Shown: positions 1-8,915, numbered from the stretch's first letter. The stretch is 64,000 nt of DNA from Pelagerythrobacter sp041912895 (GCF_041912895.1 NZ_JAYSGI010000001.1:1116001-1180000); one strand, 5' to 3'. Notes: generated by a model not told the origin, from the sequence alone. Translations and numbers: made by a program.

Positions 1-719
1 ACGAAGAAGTCGTTGTCCTTGTAGTTCGAGTACAGGTACTCGAGCCCGAGGCCGACGTTCTGGGTCACCATGAGCTCGACGCCCGCGCCGGCCTGGTAGC
101 CCCAGACCATGTCGCCATCATCACGCTCGGCGAACGAATTGGCATTGTTCGTCGTCGTGAAACCGTGCCTGATCTTGGCATAGCTGCCGCCGCCAGTGAC
201 GTAGAACAGACCGCGTCCGTCACCCGGCGAGAAACCGGCGCGCGCACGGGCCGAGATTGCGTAATCAAGCTCACGGTTGACCGTGTAGCTCGCGGGCGTG
301 GAGCTGAAGCCGGAGGTGTAGTCGATCGCGTCCGACGAACTGCCTTCGAGCAGGACACCCGCTACGAACGGACCACCGTTGAAGCGCTTGTCGAACCCGA
401 CCCGGCCGGCATAGCCGATATCGTCCTTGTCGCTGGTGCAGCCATCGGCCGCGAGACCGGAACGTGCCTGGCCGTTGCAGAAGCCGGGGGCGAACGCATC
501 CACACCGGCAGCAGTGTTGACGTTGTCGCTGACCCCGTCACCATCGGTATCGAACGCCAGCGTATCGCCGCCGTCGTTCGACTGAATATCGTACGAGACC
601 GAACCTGCGACATAGAGCCCGTCGAAGTAGACCGGCTCATCCGAACTTTGCGCCATGGCGGGCGCTGCCGACAGCGCGAAACCGCTGGCCGCGAGGCCGG
701 CAAGCAGATGCTTTTTCAT
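1..719 (-). CDS. Outer-membrane beta-barrel protein, C-terminus outside the window
   Basis: Reading leftward from the ATG at 719 there is no stop before the window edge, so about 239 residues of a longer protein are seen. It starts with a clear signal peptide (MKKHLLAGLAASGFALSAAPAMAQ) and continues with alternating hydrophobic/polar strands rich in Gly, Tyr and Phe, including GYAGRVGFDKRFNGGPFVAG and GYQAGAGVELMVTQNVGLGL. This is typical of OmpA-like/opacity-type eight-stranded barrels (OMP_b-brl family). A Shine-Dalgarno AAGGAAAAG sits just before the ATG. The insert with DTDGDGVSDN looks like a calcium-binding or thrombospondin-type-3 loop. The 280 bp between this gene and putP must hold divergent promoters; I recognise no specific site there. 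Confidence 0.8.
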   Translation of the reverse strand, partial: MKKHLLAGLAASGFALSAAPAMAQSSDEPVYFDGLYVAGSVSYDIQSNDGGDTLAFDTDGDGVSDNVNTAAGVDAFAPGFCNGQARSGLAADGCTSDKDDIGYAGRVGFDKRFNGGPFVAGVLLEGSSSDAIDYTSGFSSTPASYTVNRELDYAISARARAGFSPGDGRGLFYVTGGGSYAKIRHGFTTTNNANSFAERDDGDMVWGYQAGAGVELMVTQNVGLGLEYLYSNYKDNDFF

Positions 720-999
720 AACTTTTCCTTAGTTGCGAACCTAGTCCCGGCCAAATCCGCCAATTACGTTTCGGTTCCGGCACCTTGCCGAGCCGCCGGA
801 AGCGGGTCGACAGGCCGCGCTTTGCCGCCGGGATCATGAACGCCACATTTAAACCACTGAAAACAAGACCTCTCGATGGGCGCGACAGAGGCGGCAAACG
901 AATGGGAAGGCGCGGATTTCGGTCGATTTTAGCGCTCCACCCATGCAAATTCACGCTGCACGGTGGCAATCGTGCCACAGTCTTGTTACGCCGCGCTCC

Positions 1000-2475
1000 A
1001 TGCAGACAGGGACTCTCATCACACTCTCGCTCTATTTCATCCTGATGCTCGGCATCGGGCTCTATGCCTGGAAGAAATCGACCGACACCTCCGAAGGCTA
1101 CCTGCTGGGTGGCCGCCAGTTGCATCCGGCGGTGGCCGCGCTCAGCGCCGGCGCGTCGGACATGTCGGGCTGGCTTCTGCTCGGCCTCCCGGGTGCGCTC
1201 TACATATCGGGACTGGTATCGGCCTGGATCGGCATCGGACTGTTCGTCGGCGCGCTCGTCAACTGGATCGTCGTCGCGCCGCGCCTGCGCCAGCAGACGA
1301 TCGACTACGGCAACGCGCTGACGATCCCGGAATTTCTCGCCAACCGCTTCCCCGACAAGGCAACCGCCCTGCGGGTGATCTCGGCGATCATCGTGGTGGT
1401 GTTCTTCACCGTCTACACCGCCGCGGGGCTCGTCGGCGGCGGCAAGCTGTTCGTCACCAGCTTCGCGGGTCTGTTCGCGGATACCGGGATGAGCGACTAC
1501 ATGTTCGGCATCTGGCTGACCGCTGGCGTGGTACTGGCCTACACGATGGTCGGCGGCTTCCTGGCGGTCAGCCTGACCGATTTCGTGCAGGGCTGCATCA
1601 TGGTCGTCGCGCTGGTCCTGATGCCGCTGGTGGTGATGTTCGGCCCCGGCGGGAGCGCGGGCGAATCGCTGACCAACATCCAGCCTGGCTTTCTCGATAT
1701 CGGTTACGGGTTGACTGCGATCGGATTTCTTTCCGCCGTGACATGGGGGCTCGGATACTTCGGCCAGCCGCACATTATCGTGCGCTTCATGGCGATCCGC
1801 AGCGCGAAGGACGTTCCGGTCGCGCGCAACATCGGCATGATATGGATGTTCGTCTGTTTGATCGGCGCGCTCGGCATCGGCCTTGCCGGCCGCGCTTATA
1901 TCGAGCGCAACGGGCTGGTGATCGACGATCCCGAAACGATCTTCATCGTGCTCGCCAACCTGCTGTTCCACCCGCTCATCACGGGTTTCCTTCTCGCTGC
2001 CCTGCTCGCCGCGATCATGAGCACGATCAGCTCGCAGCTCCTCGTTTCGTCGAGTTCGCTGACGGAAGATTTCTATCGCCTGTTCCTGCGCAAGGAGGCG
2101 AGCGAGCGCGAGACAGTGACGGTCAACCGCATATCCGTGCTGCTGGTGTCGCTCGCCGCGATCGCGATCGCGTCCGATCCGGAAAGCCAGGTGCTCGGGC
2201 TCGTGTCCAACGCTTGGGCCGGGTTCGGCGCGGCGTTCGGCCCGCTGATCATCCTCTCGCTGACGTGGAACCGCATGACCGGTGCGGGCGCGGTCGCCGG
2301 GCTCGTCACCGGGGCGGCGGTCGTGGGGCTGTGGATCGCGCTCGGCTGGAACGCGAGCTTCCTCGGCGGCGAGGGCGTCTACGAGATCATTCCGGGCTTC
2401 ATCGCCTCGTGGCTGGCGATCTGGGGCGTGAGCCTCGCCACCGCCCGGCCGCAGGAGGCGGTGACCACCACCTGA
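1000..2475 (+). CDS. putP: Sodium/proline symporter PutP
   Basis: The 491-residue product is a Na+/solute symporter (SSS family) of the inner membrane, importing proline with sodium. The family signature LGGRQLHPAVAALSAGASDM followed by SGWLLLGLPGAL near residues 35-70 matches E. coli PutP closely, and about 13 hydrophobic helices follow. The frame is open upstream to 943, but the ATG at 1000 gives an N-terminus (MQTGTLITLSLYFILML) that starts right at the first membrane helix as in PutP. No strong ribosome site precedes either start. It stands alone; no putA is seen nearby. Confidence 0.93.
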   Translation: MQTGTLITLSLYFILMLGIGLYAWKKSTDTSEGYLLGGRQLHPAVAALSAGASDMSGWLLLGLPGALYISGLVSAWIGIGLFVGALVNWIVVAPRLRQQTIDYGNALTIPEFLANRFPDKATALRVISAIIVVVFFTVYTAAGLVGGGKLFVTSFAGLFADTGMSDYMFGIWLTAGVVLAYTMVGGFLAVSLTDFVQGCIMVVALVLMPLVVMFGPGGSAGESLTNIQPGFLDIGYGLTAIGFLSAVTWGLGYFGQPHIIVRFMAIRSAKDVPVARNIGMIWMFVCLIGALGIGLAGRAYIERNGLVIDDPETIFIVLANLLFHPLITGFLLAALLAAIMSTISSQLLVSSSSLTEDFYRLFLRKEASERETVTVNRISVLLVSLAAIAIASDPESQVLGLVSNAWAGFGAAFGPLIILSLTWNRMTGAGAVAGLVTGAAVVGLWIALGWNASFLGGEGVYEIIPGFIASWLAIWGVSLATARPQEAVTTT

Positions 2476-2551
2476 CGCGGGTAGCCGGCGGCGCGCCGTG
2501 GGGGAGGCGCCGGTCAACGTCGCGTTAACCCTGTCTGCCCACTATGCGTGC

Positions 2552-3220
2552 ATGCTTCGCGCGATCGTCTCCTGCTTCCTGTTGTTCGCGCTGGCAGGTT
2601 GCCAGTTGCTGCCGGGACGCGACGCGCCCGACCGGCCAGCCACTCCGGCGAGCGGCAACACGATCCCCGCCAGCCGGGAAGCGCGCCAGTGCCTGGCCGA
2701 ACTCGGCGCGACCGGGGCCGGGTTCACCCCCCTGCCCGATCGCTATGCCGGGCAAGGCTGCTCGCTGCTCAACACCGTCAATCTGACCCGGCTGCCGGGC
2801 GACGCCGGGTCGTTCTCGGTCAGCAACCTCGGCCCGGTCACCTGCCCCACCGCCGAAGCGTTCACCGCTTGGGTCCGCTACGGCGTGGACCGCGCCGCGC
2901 GCGTCTATCTGAACAGCCCGATCGTCCAGGTCGAGACGATGGGCAGCTATGCCTGCCGCAATGTCGCCGGGAGCAGCCGCCGCTCGGCCCACGCCTCTGC
3001 CGACGCGATCGACGTGGCCGCCTTCCACCTCGCCGACGGCCGCCGGGTAAGCGTCCTCGACGACTGGGACGACGGGACCTCGGCCGAGCGCGAGTTCCTG
3101 CGCGTCGTCCAGCGCAGCGCGTGCAAGCGCTTCCGCACCGTGCTCGGCCCAGAATACAACGCGGCGCACCGCAACCACTTCCATGTCGAGCGCGGCGGCG
3201 ACGGCGGGTTCTGCCGGTAA
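2552..3220 (+). CDS. Extensin-like C-terminal domain lipoprotein
   Basis: A 222-residue protein beginning with a lipoprotein signal (LLFALAGC, Cys17 as acylation site), chosen over the longer open frame from 2498 because the ATG at 2552 puts the lipobox in the usual place. The body matches the extensin-like C-terminal family (DUF of the D-Ala-D-Ala carboxypeptidase fold): CLAELGATGAGF, CSLLNTVNL, then SAHASADAIDVAAF and NHFHVE. The conserved His and Asp residues look like a zinc-peptidase site (LAS/MEPI-type). Probably periplasmic cell-wall related. Convergent with the downstream regulator gene. Confidence 0.8.
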   Translation: MLRAIVSCFLLFALAGCQLLPGRDAPDRPATPASGNTIPASREARQCLAELGATGAGFTPLPDRYAGQGCSLLNTVNLTRLPGDAGSFSVSNLGPVTCPTAEAFTAWVRYGVDRAARVYLNSPIVQVETMGSYACRNVAGSSRRSAHASADAIDVAAFHLADGRRVSVLDDWDDGTSAEREFLRVVQRSACKRFRTVLGPEYNAAHRNHFHVERGGDGGFCR

Positions 3221-3221
3221 T

Positions 3222-3236
3222 CGGCGCCTAGCGCCG
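3222..3236. terminator. Short hairpin between convergent genes
   Basis: CGGCGC-cta-GCGCCG forms a perfect 6-bp stem with a 3-base loop in the 21-bp space between the convergent stops at 3220 and 3242. No T-run follows on either side, so it is at best a weak bidirectional terminator. Confidence 0.35.
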
Positions 3237-3241
3237 GGTGC

Positions 3242-3850
3242 CTAGCTTCCGCCCTTCGCGTCGAGGCGGATGCGCACTGCGTCCACCGGATGCCGTGCCC
3301 CGAGCTTCGCCATCATGTTGGAGCGATGGATCTCCACCGTGCGCGGGCTGATGTCGAGCGCGTGCGCGATCGCCTTGTTGCTCTGCCCTTCGACGAGCCA
3401 GTCGAGCACTTCGCGCTCGCGCGGCGTCAGGGTGTCGATCCGCTGCCGGGCTTCCGCCAGCCGCCGTTGCGCCGCCGCGTGCTCGCCGGCTTCACCCACC
3501 GCGCGCGAGACGGCGTCGTCGAGCGCTGCGGGCGTCAGCGGCAGACCGAGGTAGTCGAACGCGCCGTCCCGGACTGCCTCGACGATCCTGCCCGTCTCGG
3601 GTTCGGTCGCCGTGGCGATCACCGGCAGCCACACCGAGCTTCTGCTGAGCATGCGGATCGCATCGCCGATGCTGCCCCATCCATCGTAGTCGCGAACGAG
3701 TGCCAGCCCGCGATCGGGCATGAATTCCGCTAATTCTTTAACGGTGGCGTAGACCTCTGCATGATGCCCCAGCGCAAATGCGGTCTGTGCGATCTCCGCC
3801 CGCGTGCGGCTGTCGGGGTCGACGATGTGAAGAATGATCCGGTCGTCCAT
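3242..3850 (-). CDS. FixJ/NarL-type response regulator with degenerate receiver
   Basis: A 202-residue protein with an N-terminal receiver-like domain (1-120) and a C-terminal LuxR-type helix-turn-helix (LTPREREVLDWLVEGQSNKA, then ISPRTVEIHRSNMMAKLGAR), so a DNA-binding transcription regulator. The ATG at 3850 is preferred over the frame start at 3922 because it begins MDDRIILHIVDPD like FixJ. The acceptor Asp is present at position 54 (LVRDYDG) and D11/D13 are present, but the lysine that normally follows beta-5 is replaced (YLGLP where FixJ has xEKP). Phosphorylation-driven switching may therefore be altered. No histidine kinase is adjacent. It lies downstream of and on the same strand as the Anbu cluster, with 176 bp between; that gap shows nothing recognisable. 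Confidence 0.85.
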   Translation of the reverse strand: MDDRIILHIVDPDSRTRAEIAQTAFALGHHAEVYATVKELAEFMPDRGLALVRDYDGWGSIGDAIRMLSRSSVWLPVIATATEPETGRIVEAVRDGAFDYLGLPLTPAALDDAVSRAVGEAGEHAAAQRRLAEARQRIDTLTPREREVLDWLVEGQSNKAIAHALDISPRTVEIHRSNMMAKLGARHPVDAVRIRLDAKGGS

Positions 3851-4026
3851 GATCGCATGGATGCCGTGAAAAGCCGCGGGGGCGGTGGTGCTACACGCCC
3901 CATTTCGGAGACGATAACCCACTATTAATGCGTAGGATCTCCGATTTTTGAACCGGCAACGCAGCCGCGTATTTAGATCGGGATCGGAGCTTTCGCCTTA
4001 GGGGCGATTACGGTCAGCAGTACTGC

Positions 4027-4812
4027 CTAGGGCTCTCCGGCGGCGTCATCAGCCCGGTCTTCCTCCTCGTCGCCCGCATAGAAGCTGTAGTCAGGCAGCG
4101 AATGGAACGCTTGGCGCAGCGCATCGCCCCAGCTGGACGAAATCGCCTGGAAATAGGGATCGTCGTGCGTGATCCGGCGGGTATGGGTCGCCTCGAACCC
4201 GTCGCGCGCGATCACCAGCAGATCGAGCGGCAGGCCGACCGAGAGGTTCGCCTTGAGCGTCGAATCGAACGACACGGTGAGCAGCTTGACCGCATCCTCG
4301 AAGCTCATCGTCCGGTCGTATCCGCGAATCAGGATCGGGCGGCCGTATTTGGTTTCGCCGATCTGGAAGAACGGCGTGTCGAAGCTCGCTTCGATGAAAT
4401 TGCCCTCGGGATAGATCAGGAAAAGCCGCGGCTCCATGCCCTTGATCTGGCCCGCGAGGACGATCGAAGCGGTGAAGCGGCCTCTGCCGCGCGCGCCGTT
4501 GGCATCCTGCCGCTCGGCGATCGTAGTGCGCAGCAGTCGCCCGATCTCGGTCGCGACCTGAAACATGCTCGGTGCCTCGAGCAGCGAGTTGTGCCGCTCG
4601 TCGGGCGCCTTGGTGCGCTCTTCGAGCTGGCTGATGACGGCTTGTGTCGTGGCCAGGTTGCCCGCAGTCATCACCGCCAGCATCCGTTCGCCCGGCACCT
4701 GCCAGCACGACATCTTGCGAAACACCGAGATGTTGTCGACGCCCGAGTTGGTGCGAGTGTCGCTCATCAGGACGAGGCCCTTGTCGAGGACCATTCCGAC
4801 GCAATAGGTCAT
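4027..4812 (-). CDS. Proteasome-like peptidase Anbu
   Basis: A 261-residue Ntn-hydrolase of the Anbu (ancestral beta-subunit) family. Met1 removal would expose Thr1 (MTYCVG). Counting from that Thr, Asp17 lies in the motif SDTR and a basic pair Arg31-Lys32 sits near the position of proteasome Lys33 (NISVFRKM), so the catalytic core looks intact. The C-terminus is acidic (EEEDRADD). The ATG at 4812 follows the transglutaminase stop by two bases. Anbu proteins assemble into open helical or ring oligomers; the natural substrate is unknown. The gene order ATP-grasp, alpha-E, transglutaminase, Anbu is the classic conserved neighbourhood. Confidence 0.92.
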   Translation of the reverse strand: MTYCVGMVLDKGLVLMSDTRTNSGVDNISVFRKMSCWQVPGERMLAVMTAGNLATTQAVISQLEERTKAPDERHNSLLEAPSMFQVATEIGRLLRTTIAERQDANGARGRGRFTASIVLAGQIKGMEPRLFLIYPEGNFIEASFDTPFFQIGETKYGRPILIRGYDRTMSFEDAVKLLTVSFDSTLKANLSVGLPLDLLVIARDGFEATHTRRITHDDPYFQAISSSWGDALRQAFHSLPDYSFYAGDEEEDRADDAAGEP

Positions 4813-4814
4813 TG

Positions 4815-5630
4815 TTACTGGTCTACCTGCTGCTGTTCGACCGCCACATCGACGCGCAGGTCCTCGCTGGCAACCCCGAAGCTGATCCCGGTGATCGGCG
4901 CAGCGTCGCGATAGTCCCGCCCGGTCGCCACGCGGACGTAGCGCGGATCGGGGCTGATTCCGTTGGAAACGTCGAACCCGACCCAGCCGAGGCCGTCGAC
5001 GTGCGCTTCGGCCCAGGCATGCGTCGCCTCCTGATCTACGCGGTCGTTCATCATGAGGTAGCCGCTGATGTAACGCGCGGGAATGTCCGCCTCGCGCGCC
5101 GCGCCGATGAAGATATGCGCATGGTCCTGACACACGCCGAGGCCCGCGCCGACCGCTTCCTCGGCGGTGGTGTTCACGCCGGTCGAGCCGGTGCGGTATT
5201 CCACCTCGTCGCGGATGCGTTGCGACAGGGCATGCAGATAATCGAGCTTGCCGTCCGGCGCGCATTCGAGGTCTCGCAGAAGCGCTCGCACTTTCGGTCC
5301 GGGCCGCGTGCGGTCCGTCTGCGACAGGAAGCTCCACAGCGGCAGATGCCCGGAATGATGCCCGATCACCCCCGCGTTGTCCTCGGTATCGACCACGCCG
5401 CTGCAGCTCACGATCACTTCGCGCGCGCCATGCTCGACCGCGACCAGCGTGACCGTGTTGAAGTGCTGGTCGTCGTATTCGATCTCCGGCCGGGCGTTCT
5501 CGTATTCCATGTCCCACGACAGGATGTTCTGCCCCTGAGTCGCCTTGGGGGTCAGCCGCAGCCGCTGGAGCGCGTGGACCACGGGTTCGGCGAAGGCGTA
5601 GCGGGTTCTGTGTCGGATCGAGAGGCGCAT
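4815..5630 (-). CDS. Transglutaminase-like cysteine protease of the Anbu cluster
   Basis: A 271-residue protein with an N-terminal Bact_transglu_N-like beta domain (1-90, begins RLSIRHRTRYAFAEPV) and a transglutaminase core. The Cys-His-Asp triad reads Cys167 (GVCQDHAH), His204 (ATHAWAEAH) and Asp220 (VGFDVSNG). No signal peptide, so cytosolic. Its ATG overlaps the stop of the upstream alpha-E gene by one base (TGATG), implying translational coupling. Inferred role: hydrolysis or remodelling of an amide/isopeptide product made by the neighbouring ATP-grasp enzyme. Confidence 0.92.
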   Translation of the reverse strand: MRLSIRHRTRYAFAEPVVHALQRLRLTPKATQGQNILSWDMEYENARPEIEYDDQHFNTVTLVAVEHGAREVIVSCSGVVDTEDNAGVIGHHSGHLPLWSFLSQTDRTRPGPKVRALLRDLECAPDGKLDYLHALSQRIRDEVEYRTGSTGVNTTAEEAVGAGLGVCQDHAHIFIGAAREADIPARYISGYLMMNDRVDQEATHAWAEAHVDGLGWVGFDVSNGISPDPRYVRVATGRDYRDAAPITGISFGVASEDLRVDVAVEQQQVDQ

Positions 5631-6574
5631 CAGGCAAGGAACCTGTAGTCTTCGGCGATCGAACCGGCGATCGCGCGGTTGGCGGACAGGAATTCGAGCA
5701 GAAACTCGTGCAGTCCCATGTCGAAGATATCCTCGATGGTGAGATCGGAAATGCGCGTCCCGCTCTTGCGCATCAGTGCGTCGCTTTCGCCCTCGTGGCC
5801 ATGAATGCGCGCGAGGGCGGCGAGATCCTCGCGCAGCGCCGAGTGGCAGAACGCGAGACTGCGCGGGAAGCGATCGTCGAGCACCAGGAATTCGACGATC
5901 CCGCGGGCGTCGATCTGCCCGGCGTTGAGCCAGCGATAGGCGCGATCGCCCGAAACCGAGCGCAGCACCTGATCCCATTGCCCGGTGTCGAGGCTCGACC
6001 CGACGTACGACAGCGAGGGAAGCAGCAGGTAATATTTCATGTCGAGGATGCGCGCGATGCAATCCGCACGCTCAACGAACGTGCCAACTCGCGCGAAGTG
6101 ATAGCCTTCGTTGCGCAGCATCGATCCGGTCATAGCGCCGAGAACGACCGTGCCCGCCCGGCGGATAATCTGCACCGCCTCGCCCACGCTGCTCTGCGCG
6201 ACCGGCCGCGCAAGCAGTTTGGAAATCTCCATCCAGCTCTCGTTGACCGCTTCCCACAATTCGCCGCTGATCGCGCTGCGGACCGAGCGCGCATTGGTTC
6301 GCGCCGCGCCGATCATCGCGATGACGCTGGTAGCGTTGTCCGGATCGCGCAGCAGATAGTTCCACACCTGATGCCCGGTATAGGTGCCGTGCTTCGCTTC
6401 GTAGCCCGCGCGTTGGCCGAACGCCTCGATCACCGACCGCCATTCCTCCTCGGCCGTGGCGACATCTCGGGTCAGGGCCATGTGGAACCCGGCCTCCAGC
6501 AGACGCGCGGTATTCTCTGCCCGCTCGAGATAGCGGAACATCCAGAACAGGCCATGGGCTGTCCGGCCTAGCAA
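5630..6574 (-). CDS. Alpha-E domain protein (DUF403)
   Basis: A 314-residue all-helical protein of the alpha-E family (DUF403). The N-terminal LGRTAHGLFWMFRYLERAEN and the central RNEGYHFARVGTFVERAD are hallmark segments. The family is found almost only next to circularly permuted ATP-grasp enzymes and transglutaminases and has no settled biochemical role; it has been suggested to act as a partner or scaffold for the ligase. Sixteen bases separate it from the ATP-grasp stop, and its own stop is coupled to the next gene. Confidence 0.92.
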   Translation of the reverse strand: MLGRTAHGLFWMFRYLERAENTARLLEAGFHMALTRDVATAEEEWRSVIEAFGQRAGYEAKHGTYTGHQVWNYLLRDPDNATSVIAMIGAARTNARSVRSAISGELWEAVNESWMEISKLLARPVAQSSVGEAVQIIRRAGTVVLGAMTGSMLRNEGYHFARVGTFVERADCIARILDMKYYLLLPSLSYVGSSLDTGQWDQVLRSVSGDRAYRWLNAGQIDARGIVEFLVLDDRFPRSLAFCHSALREDLAALARIHGHEGESDALMRKSGTRISDLTIEDIFDMGLHEFLLEFLSANRAIAGSIAEDYRFLA

Positions 6575-6590
6575 GGGCGCCTCATGTACA

Positions 6591-8018
6591 TCAGTCTTTG
6601 AGCACCCAGGTGTCCTTGGTGCCTCCGCCCTGGCTCGAATTCACCACCAGCGATCCCTTGCGCATCGCCACGCGGGTGAGCCCGCCGGGGGTGATCTCGA
6701 TACCTTCGGGCGAGACGAGCACAAACGGCCGCAGGTCGACGTGGCGCGGCGCGAGGCCGCTTCGCGTGAAGATCGGGCAAGTGGAAAGCGAGAGCGTGGG
6801 CTGGGCGATGTAGTTCGACGGCTTCGCTTCCAGCTTCGCGCGAAATTCCGCCAGTTCGCGCTTCGACGCGGCCGGACCGATCAGCATGCCGTAGCCGCCC
6901 GAGCCGTGGACTTCCTTCACCACCAATTCGGCGAGGTTGTCGAGCACGTAGGCGAGGCTTTCCGGGTCCGCGCAGCGCCAGGTCTCGACATTGGGCAGCA
7001 GCGGCTTCTGCCCGGTATAGAACTCGACGATGTCAGGCATGAAGCTGTAGATCGCCTTGTCGTCGGCGACGCCGGTGCCAGGCGCGTTGGCGATGGTAAT
7101 CCCGCCCGCGCGATAGACGTCCATGATCCCCGGCACGCCGAGCACGCTGTCGGGATTGAAGGTGAGTGGATCGAGGAATTCGTCGTCGACCCGGCGGTAG
7201 AGCACGTCGACCGGTTCGTAGCCGCGCGTCGTGCGCATCGCCACGCGCCCGTCGGTCACGCGCAGGTCGCTGCCTTCGACCAGTTCCGCGCCCATCTGGT
7301 CGGCGATGAAGGCGTGTTCGTAATAGGCGCTGTTGTAGATGCCCGGTGTCAGCACCGCCACGTTGGGCTTGCCTCGCGTCCCTGCCGGAGCGCAGGCTGC
7401 GAGGCTCTTGGCCAGGCGGCGCGGATAGTCGCAGACGGTGCGGACCGGAACCCGGGTGAACAGGTCCGGAAACATCGCCATCATCGTCTCGCGGTTCTGC
7501 AGCATGTAGCTGACGCCCGACGGCGTGCGCGCGTTATCCTCCAGCACGAAGAATTCGTTCGGTCCCGTCCGCACCAGATCGATGCCGACGATGTGGGTGT
7601 AGACCCCGCCGGGCGGGGTGAAGCCGACCATGTGCGGCAGCCATGCCTCGTTGTTGCGCAGCAGCCGCTCGGGGATACGGCCGGCGCGGACGATTTCCTG
7701 CCGGTGGTAGAGATCGTGGATGAAAGCGTTGATCGCGCTCACCCGCTGTTCGATACCCCGCGTCAGACGGCGCCATTCATCCGCGGTGATGATCCGCGGA
7801 ACCATATCGAACGGAATCAGCCGTTCTTCGGCCTCGTTCTGGCCGTAAACGTTGAAGGTGATGCCGGTGCGGCGAAACGCGACCTCGGCGTCGCGATGCT
7901 TGCGCATCAGGAGCTTGGCGTCCTGATCGTCGAACCAGCCGAAATAATCTTCGTACGCCGGACGTACCGAACCGTCTCCGATCCGCATCTCGTCGAAACT
8001 CGCGTCCGCCTCGCTCAT
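6591..8018 (-). CDS. Circularly permuted ATP-grasp amidoligase-like protein
   Basis: A 475-residue protein of the CP_ATPgrasp family (DUF404/DUF407). Segments include TFNVYGQNEAEERLIPFDMV, FVLEDNARTPSGVSYMLQNR and VKEVHGSGGYGML, the last being the permuted ATP-binding loop. Members are predicted to form amide or peptide bonds at the cost of ATP. It is the first gene of the tightly packed four-gene Anbu cluster and is probably cotranscribed with the hydrolase gene 72 bp upstream. No signal peptide. The substrate cannot be told from sequence. Confidence 0.92.
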   Translation of the reverse strand: MSEADASFDEMRIGDGSVRPAYEDYFGWFDDQDAKLLMRKHRDAEVAFRRTGITFNVYGQNEAEERLIPFDMVPRIITADEWRRLTRGIEQRVSAINAFIHDLYHRQEIVRAGRIPERLLRNNEAWLPHMVGFTPPGGVYTHIVGIDLVRTGPNEFFVLEDNARTPSGVSYMLQNRETMMAMFPDLFTRVPVRTVCDYPRRLAKSLAACAPAGTRGKPNVAVLTPGIYNSAYYEHAFIADQMGAELVEGSDLRVTDGRVAMRTTRGYEPVDVLYRRVDDEFLDPLTFNPDSVLGVPGIMDVYRAGGITIANAPGTGVADDKAIYSFMPDIVEFYTGQKPLLPNVETWRCADPESLAYVLDNLAELVVKEVHGSGGYGMLIGPAASKRELAEFRAKLEAKPSNYIAQPTLSLSTCPIFTRSGLAPRHVDLRPFVLVSPEGIEITPGGLTRVAMRKGSLVVNSSQGGGTKDTWVLKD

Positions 8019-8090
8019 GGGCCCCCTTGTCCGCTGTCGTTGCCGCAGGCTTGGGGGCGTGCCCGATCCGCGTACTCCAGAAGGAAAGGT

Positions 8091-8864
8091 TCAGGCGGCG
8101 TCGAGTTCCCGCAACACCGCGCCGATCGCTTCCGGCGAATAGGTGAAACCCAGATGCGTGCAGCGCAGCGCCACCGCCCGATCGCGCTCGCAGGCGCGGC
8201 CGCAGGCGCTGCGTGCGCTGACGATTCCGTCGCGCGGGCTCCACAGCGCCACCGTCGGCACCGGCGGCTTGTCGCAGATGTCGGTCTGGATCGGCGGCTG
8301 ATCGACGCGATGACCGGTCACGAATTGATAGGCGCGCCACGCGTTGTTGGCGCGCGGATTGCCCGAAAAAGGCGAGCCCATGGTGACGACCTTCGCCACG
8401 CGGTCGGGATGGCGCTTAGCGATCTCGCGCGCGAACAGCCCGCCGAGGCTCCAGCCGACCAGATGGACCTCACGGCCATAGCGCTCGTGAACCTCGATCA
8501 GCCGCCGCTCGAGATAGCGGATATTGTCCTCGGTCGGTCCGAAATTGAACCCCAGCCCCCAGCGCTTGACCTTGTGGCCGGCCCGCTCGAGCTGCCGCGC
8601 CATGTAGCGCATGCGGATGGGGTGCGTCGCGAAGCCCGGCAGCAGCATCACGGTGCGGATTTCCGCCGCGGGTGCAACTTCGATCCGGCGAAACGGGCGC
8701 CGGACCGGCTCGGCGAGATGCGACAGCTCGCCCACCAGATAGCGCAGCTTCGGGCCCGAACTCGCATCGGCTATCGGCTCGCGCGCAAGTTCCCAGCGCT
8801 GCGCCAGCTCGTGCCGCGAGCTGGGCAGGTGCGCGAAGGAAGAAGGGGCGGAAGCGGTTGCCAT
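8091..8864 (-). CDS. Alpha/beta hydrolase
   Basis: A 257-residue alpha/beta-hydrolase-fold protein. The oxyanion region is MLLPGFATHP, the nucleophile elbow is GWSLGG, and a likely acid (SPRDGIVS) and His (CTHLGF) complete the triad. It resembles the small esterase/lipase-like hydrolases found near Anbu clusters and polyester metabolism genes. I chose the ATG at 8864, which has GGGA upstream; an in-frame ATG at 8885 would add seven residues. No signal peptide. Probably part of the same transcript as the ATP-grasp gene. Confidence 0.82.
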   Translation of the reverse strand: MATASAPSSFAHLPSSRHELAQRWELAREPIADASSGPKLRYLVGELSHLAEPVRRPFRRIEVAPAAEIRTVMLLPGFATHPIRMRYMARQLERAGHKVKRWGLGFNFGPTEDNIRYLERRLIEVHERYGREVHLVGWSLGGLFAREIAKRHPDRVAKVVTMGSPFSGNPRANNAWRAYQFVTGHRVDQPPIQTDICDKPPVPTVALWSPRDGIVSARSACGRACERDRAVALRCTHLGFTYSPEAIGAVLRELDAA

Positions 8865-8915
8865 CGGATCATTATGTCCCGGCATTGCTAACAGCCGCTG
8901 AACGATACCGTTCCG

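Noticed and set aside
637..2517. 626-codon open frame on the minus strand opposite putP
   Set aside because: Its product is made of Arg/Ala/Asp/His-rich low-complexity sequence typical of antisense frames in GC-rich genes, and putP on the other strand is unmistakable.
3851..4026. Possible small RNA or gene between the FixJ-like gene and Anbu
   Set aside because: No start plus frame and no hairpin with T-run could be found by eye; left as unassigned spacer.
6741..8891. 716-codon plus-strand frame opposite the ATP-grasp and hydrolase genes
   Set aside because: Antisense shadow of two well-recognised minus-strand genes; no signal, domain or start context of its own.
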